DNA of 64,000 nucleotides from Flammulina velutipes (taxonomy: Eukaryota > Basidiomycota > Agaricomycetes > Agaricales > Physalacriaceae): NCBI GenBank assembly GCA_011800155.1, contig CM022375.1, positions 620,001-684,000 on the forward strand, given 5' to 3'. Both the position numbers and the translations under genes were made by a program. The notes under the pieces are model-generated. The model saw only the letters and a list, made by a program, of their open reading frames with translations. It was not told the DNA's origin and searched no databases. Shown one piece after another: positions 59,596 to 64,000 of this stretch; the stretch's first letter is position 1; every line of letters begins with the position of its first letter.

Positions 59596-61289
59596 TGATG
59601 AGCAGTGCAAAAGAACACCACCAAATCACACACACACACACACACTAACAAGTAGGCGTGGAAATGCAAGTCCGCTTCGATAGCGGGTCTGCTTTTAATT
59701 GTTTAGAGTTCGATGAACTGGTCTTTGGGGTTTCGGGAAGGTATGGGGGTTCGATTGCAACGGTTCAAAATGTATAACAAGTTCGAGGGGTAACAGGGAT
59801 CTGATCTTTAGTTGAAAACTAGAGGCCAACAAGAGTCACAGGCCGATTGGGATGCGTGAGGCAGACTTAATAAAGCTCCAACCGGTCCGTCAATCTTCAA
59901 CCACGCTAAGAGGTCTGCGTCCAGATACCCTGGTATCTATCTAATGCCCTAAGACTCAACGGACTCTGTCCGCGGCTTAAAACGATAGCTTAGCTGCAGT
60001 CTAAACCACACTCAACGGGGACTGGGTTTTCCAATCAGATTCTTTCAAGTGGTTAGATGACTGTTCTGAGACAGCGCCGGGAACGTCGATGGCACAGGCA
60101 ATGGCTAAACTTCAATTACTCAAAGTAGCTCCAATGGCTCTAAGTTCCTTTTGCTTTCAGATTCAAAGTCACCTATGTGACAGAACTTCTATTCAATCCT
60201 ATCGAGCTAACCGACGGTAAATACTGCTTTGTGGGCTGCGTCTACTGGGGTCTAAGCTAGTTTACAGTATGCTAACGAGCGTATTATATAGGTATTTCTA
60301 AAGAGCGTGACTAAAGCTGGTTTACTGTATTTTACCCGCCACAGGAGCGGCCGCCACGTTGGCGGGCCCCGTGAACCTCGTTGTGCCCTGGGCCATATGG
60401 CCTTCATCATTCTTAGCCAGGTATTTGTCCTGGATGCACCCAATGAGGAGTGGCGTACCGCGCGGGCACACAGCTCCTGAGTGATCCAAGGTCAGCTGGC
60501 ATGCTTGTTCCATGTGTATCTCTCCATTCTTAGGCGATCCGCGCGGGCCTTCAATTAGCACCCGCATGGTCCCTGTTGCCTTGTGTTTTTCCTCTCTCGA
60601 TAGAGAGACCTTATTTCCAATAATGCCCCGCCCAGGAATAGGGCCCGTCATGTTGGCGGCTCAACTCCTAGGTGGGTCCTACAGTGCCTCTGGCGCTTCA
60701 TATCCAGAGCCCGAATGCTATCCAACAGAGGGACTTGGGTTTCTGTGCTAGATCTGGGAGATCTGCCCGATCTGGATTATATTGATGAGATCCAGGGAGT
60801 CAGAGCGTGATTCAGGAATAAGGTTTACTTCCCCTGAGATCATGACTCGTGACGCAGCATGCCTTTGATGGATTCGATGGTCGATCTCCGTCCTCTGCGT
60901 TTTGGTAGCTAAGTCCGTCCAAGTGTGGCGGGTGGTTCGTGAACTGTCCTTGGAAGAGTGGGATCCTTATTTCTAAGTACCCGACACGATGGCGGGTGCA
61001 AGACTGAGTACTGGTTTTATTGATCGACTTAAGTCGAGTTACTTGTATTGTAGTTTTAGGTTCCTCCCGCTTCGAGAGCGGGGTCGATTGCCTGGCTGAA
61101 CCAGTGCATGACTTCAAGGTTCCAAGGATGAGTCCCAGTAACAAGGACCTTCTCCGTACTGCTAGCCTGGTGTGGAGTGGTATATTCCGTCCATAATGCC
61201 TTCTTCCTATGTCCATTCTGCCTGGTTTGCCTTGTACAAAATCGCAAAATATGGGGTCTTTGCCCATCCAAATATTACAAGGCGTATCA
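59596..61289 (-). repeat. 5' LTR of Element 2
   Basis: Almost identical to 44032-45727. Ends ...GGCGTATCA, then CCGG (61290-61293). Contains the CA run near 59627-59645. Confidence 0.9.
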
Positions 61290-61293
61290 CCGG

Positions 61294-62119
61294 ACAGACA
61301 ATGACCATAAGACAATGTAGCATTACTACAATTGTAACTAATTTACTTCTTTGTCAATCTCATATCTGCCTTGAAATGAGTGTAGTACTGTTTACAATAT
61401 GTGAATAGGACTTTGATCGGTCATCTCAGAGAGACCGATTTCAATGGCTTGAAATGAATATTTGTTTTGGTCAGGTGATAATTTAACTCTTGTCTATGAA
61501 CCACAATCACTCGATGCCAGTGCCACTGGTCAGTAATCACCGCTCGAACTTCATCTACCGAAAACGCGGGGTCCGTCGCATGTAGCGCGGAAACCAAGAT
61601 GTAACCTCTTATCCCAGGTGGCGTACTAACTTTCCCCGTTAGTTGCCGTGGTCTGACGCGTTGTAGTTCATGTGGTCTTGACACATCCTCTGCCCTGGGC
61701 ATTTTTACGCGTCTGGACATCCTGACGGGTCTCAACGCGCTGTAGTTTGTGTGGTCTTGACATGTTTTCTTCCCCGCGCATTTGTACGTGTCTGGACGTC
61801 TGGACGTCTTGACAACAACTAGGATTTGCCTTGTCTTGACACATCCATTATCGCAGTACATCTGGGCGTCTGGACGTGACAGTGTCTGGATGTGACAGTG
61901 TCCCGACATCTTCATTTTAAATAGTTGCCTCTGTCTCGACGCGTCCTGATTGTATGACGTCCGGACGTCCGGACGGGGAGGTGTCCAGCCGGCATCTTAG
62001 TACTAGTAGTAGATAGCAAATATAACGTTGCCTTGAGATTGTGGTGCCTATGCCAGTATGTATGTTATTTAAACGATGAGCAGGTGCCAGTGTCCTGACG
62101 TCCAGACGGACGTGGCCAC
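61294..62119. repeat. Intergenic stretch with repeated GTCTGGACGTC-type motifs
   Basis: From about 61655 to 62115 the words GTCTGGACGT, GTCTTGACA, GTCCGGACG and GACGTCC recur many times on both strands, for example GTCTGGACGTCTGGACGTC near 61791 and CGTCCGGACGTCCGGACG near 61970. A minus open frame of 164 codons (61421-61915) crosses it but is compositionally driven. No gene is called. Confidence 0.5.
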
Positions 62120-63337
62120 CTAGATTTGTCTTGACATGGTAGATGAATTTTCTGCCAGTTCACGCATATCCTTCAGGATAACCTCAACCTTCTTCTCTAT
62201 CTTCTTTTCCCCAGCAGTGGCGAGCACAAGCTTGAACTCATTGATCATCTGGATGTATTGCTGCTTCCTCTGGAGATGCCGCGGTGAGACTCTCTGGATA
62301 TTGGTACTGTATTTGTAGGCGAAATGGAGAGCTGAAGTCTTCTTCCGAGGGATATTCATAGTGTCGGCCATCGTCTCGAGGAACCGGTTGAAGCTGACTG
62401 TGGATGCAAGAATCACGGTCTCAGTCGCACCATCGAAAGGAACAACATATGTGATATCCACTAGAAAGCAAAGGCAAACGTGAGCATGAATCATCTACAC
62501 AAAAAAGGGCGCACCATCCTCATCATCCGTTTCAGGTGTCAGTTCTCGGTGAACTTTCACTTCCTTCTTCTTCCCTCCACCTGTTCCCTTCTGTCGTGTA
62601 GGTGACTGTAGAACAGCAATCTTTTCTGCTAGTTCCTCCATCTCGGCATCATCCTCAGCCTCTACACTGCCAGACATGCTTCCCCCAGGCTTGAACGTCT
62701 CTCTAGCAGAACCATCCCTATCCTCATCTCTCTCGTCCCCATCTCTCCCGTCCTCATCCTCATCCTCATCCCAGTCCTCGTCCTCATCCCTATTCCCATC
62801 TTCTTTCCTATCCCAGTCCTCGTCCTTGTCAGACGATTCAACACCGCCACGTCTTCGGCCTTTCCTGACTGCTATCTCAGCGGAGCTGTCAGTAGAGTCA
62901 TCGGCATCTGACTCTGCTGCCCTCTTTCGTGGAGGCAAGTACTTGGAACACCGTCCAGTCATAACAGGGTCATCCATGTCGGGAATCTGCAAGTCGGTAC
63001 CATAAATCTCCAGTGCTCTGTCAACACCTAACATGCCTACAATAGAACGGTGGACTTCGCCCTTTAATATGCTGATTTCTGGAGGTGGCGTAATTTGGCT
63101 CCAAATGGATTCAGCTTTCTCGCTAGAGGGAGCAGATTCTGCAGCCCCTCCAGTCGGCTCATCATCCAGAAGGCGGGGTCCTAGAATGTGGATCCTTCGG
63201 GTGGAGGTGGAGGCCTTTGAGGCAGATGCAGACCACGTATTGGCAGTATTTCGGGGGTTGCGTATAGGAGAGTACTTCTGGGTTATCTTTTTCTTGGATT
63301 TCTTGCCTCTTCGTGCTTGCTCACGGCTGTTCGTCAT
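62120..63337 (-). CDS. Acidic/basic two-exon protein of unknown function
   Basis: Start ATG at 63337 (MTNSREQARRGKKSKKK). Exon 1 is 62515-63337, intron 62461-62514 (GTGCGC...TTCTAG, 54 nt), exon 2 is 62120-62460; about 387 residues. Segments: basic N-terminus, Ser-rich linker, PPPEISILKGEVHRSIVGML, KYLPPRKRAA, then a long Asp/Glu/Arg-rich low-complexity stretch (DEDEDWDEDEDEDGRDGDER). The C-terminal globular part reads VDITYVVPFDGATETVILAS and FNRFLETMADTMNIPRKK. The composition suggests a nuclear protein. The C-terminal part could be a PB1/ubiquitin-like fold, but this is a guess. Confidence 0.55.
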
Positions 63338-64000
63338 CCTGTGGGATGCGCAATGACGGGAGGTAGGCAAGAGGCAAGTGTCACAGACTGTCACATACCG
63401 CGATGAGCCTCGACGAGCACAGCAGGATAAAAAATGTCGGAGAGCTTCAGGACTTCAAGGGCACCTGAGCTATATACAGTAGAGTAAGTGTACGAAGTTG
63501 CGAGGCATTCCATCTACTTTACAGCTCACGACACGTGCAAAGTCCCAATCCACGGCCGGAGAAGACAGTGTATCTCAAAGTCGTTCAAATCTTTTCGTTC
63601 TTTCACGGAGCACCTGCGCCTTGTCAAAACGATGCAAAATGTGCAAAAAGATGTGTTATTATCTGCAGTATTTAGTGAACTACAGTCTCAAAGTGATTTG
63701 ATTGTGTCGCTCAGTGTGACGGTAGTACGAAGAGCACCGGCACACGGCGGTTCAGACTAGAGATGACCTGGGGTAAGACACATTGTTTAGAGTAGTCTAA
63801 TCTTTCTAGTACGTACGTAGGTCTGTTTAAATAGTAAAGTCTGTAACGAAGAACATAGGAATAATCAAGATGGTAACTAAATATCTAGAGGAGAGAAAGC
63901 CGGGCCGAAGATAATCAAGATACGGTGATGAACTCGTTACATACGCCCCCTGCGATCCGGAACGGAACACAAATCTACTCGGACGCGGAGCGGACGAAGG
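63338..64000. other. Intergenic; no supported gene
   Basis: Probable promoter of the minus gene at 63337 on the left. Only short open frames follow; the right edge is too short to judge. Confidence 0.35.

Larger units (their letters stand above)
44032..61289 (-). mobile_element. Element 2: 17.3-kb Ty3/Gypsy element with accessory genes
   Basis: LTRs at 44032-45727 (1696 bp) and 59596-61289 (1694 bp) differ at only about seven positions by eye. Both run TG...CA, and CCGG flanks both sides. In element (minus) order: LTR, primer-binding site, gag, protease, pol, a Zn2Cys6-like gene, then two genes on the opposite strand, polypurine tract, LTR. The length is far above the usual 5-8 kb for Gypsy elements. 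The GC-rich CCCGCTA/TAGCGGG module recurs throughout. Slightly differing LTRs mean a recent but not brand-new insertion. Confidence 0.9.

Noticed and set aside
1..64000. CRISPR arrays, bacterial operons or phage modules
   Set aside because: No regularly spaced direct repeats, no ribosome-binding sites; all recognisable genes have fungal introns or belong to eukaryotic LTR elements.

Overview
The window looks like a transposon-rich accessory region of a basidiomycete (Agaricomycete) genome. Coding genes have many short introns of about 41-72 nt with GT...AG ends. Retroelement families are typical of mushroom-forming fungi (a chromodomain Ty3/Gypsy element and a second Gypsy type with CCHC gag). 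Several uncharacterised proteins also resemble families I know only from Agaricomycetes. No bacterial operons, ribosome-binding sites, CRISPR arrays or rRNA were seen. Layout: 1-11.2 kb is a patchwork of non-autonomous DNA transposons (a CAGGAAA-ended TIR family, copies at 1-1284, 6527-7997 and 8847-8922, and a foldback family at 4226-5004 and 8923-10130). A 2.9-kb composite element (2540-5418) has 420-bp inverted ends, carries a decayed viroplasmin-domain gene and splits a host gene. At 11978-24194 lies Element 1, a 12.2-kb Ty3/Gypsy chromovirus on the minus strand with identical 152-bp LTRs and a CTAGC target duplication. It has gag, pol and a third 1011-aa ORF in the env position, and it is inserted in a minus-strand host gene whose halves lie at 11195-11977 and 24200-26382. 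From 26.4 to 31.7 kb is a gene-dense island: two tandem viroplasmin/RNase H1-N-like genes, two uncharacterised genes, a KDZ-like transposase remnant, a RING-finger gene and a tRNA-like sequence. A 2.46-kb near-perfect palindrome occupies 32061-34520. It is followed by remains of two more retroelements (Element 4, gag-protease at 35154-36791; Element 3, gag plus LTR at 38064-41609) and a host gene with an HMG-like C-terminus (41610-43489). Element 2 (44032-61289) is a 17.3-kb Gypsy element with 1.69-kb LTRs. It encodes gag, protease and pol, a sense-strand Zn2Cys6-like gene, and two multi-exon genes on the antisense strand. The right edge holds a region of repeated GGACGTC-type motifs and an acidic two-exon gene. 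How it works together: Element 1 and Element 2 each carry the parts needed for copy-and-paste transposition plus accessory genes of unknown role. Unusual layers sit on top: palindromes at ORF junctions in Element 1, a dispersed GC-rich hairpin module in Element 2, gag frames without AUG starts in Elements 2 and 3, a classic -1 slippery heptamer at the Element 2 gag end, and several in-frame TGA codons where CGA would be expected. All coordinates and exon joins were read by eye; no alignment or search was run.
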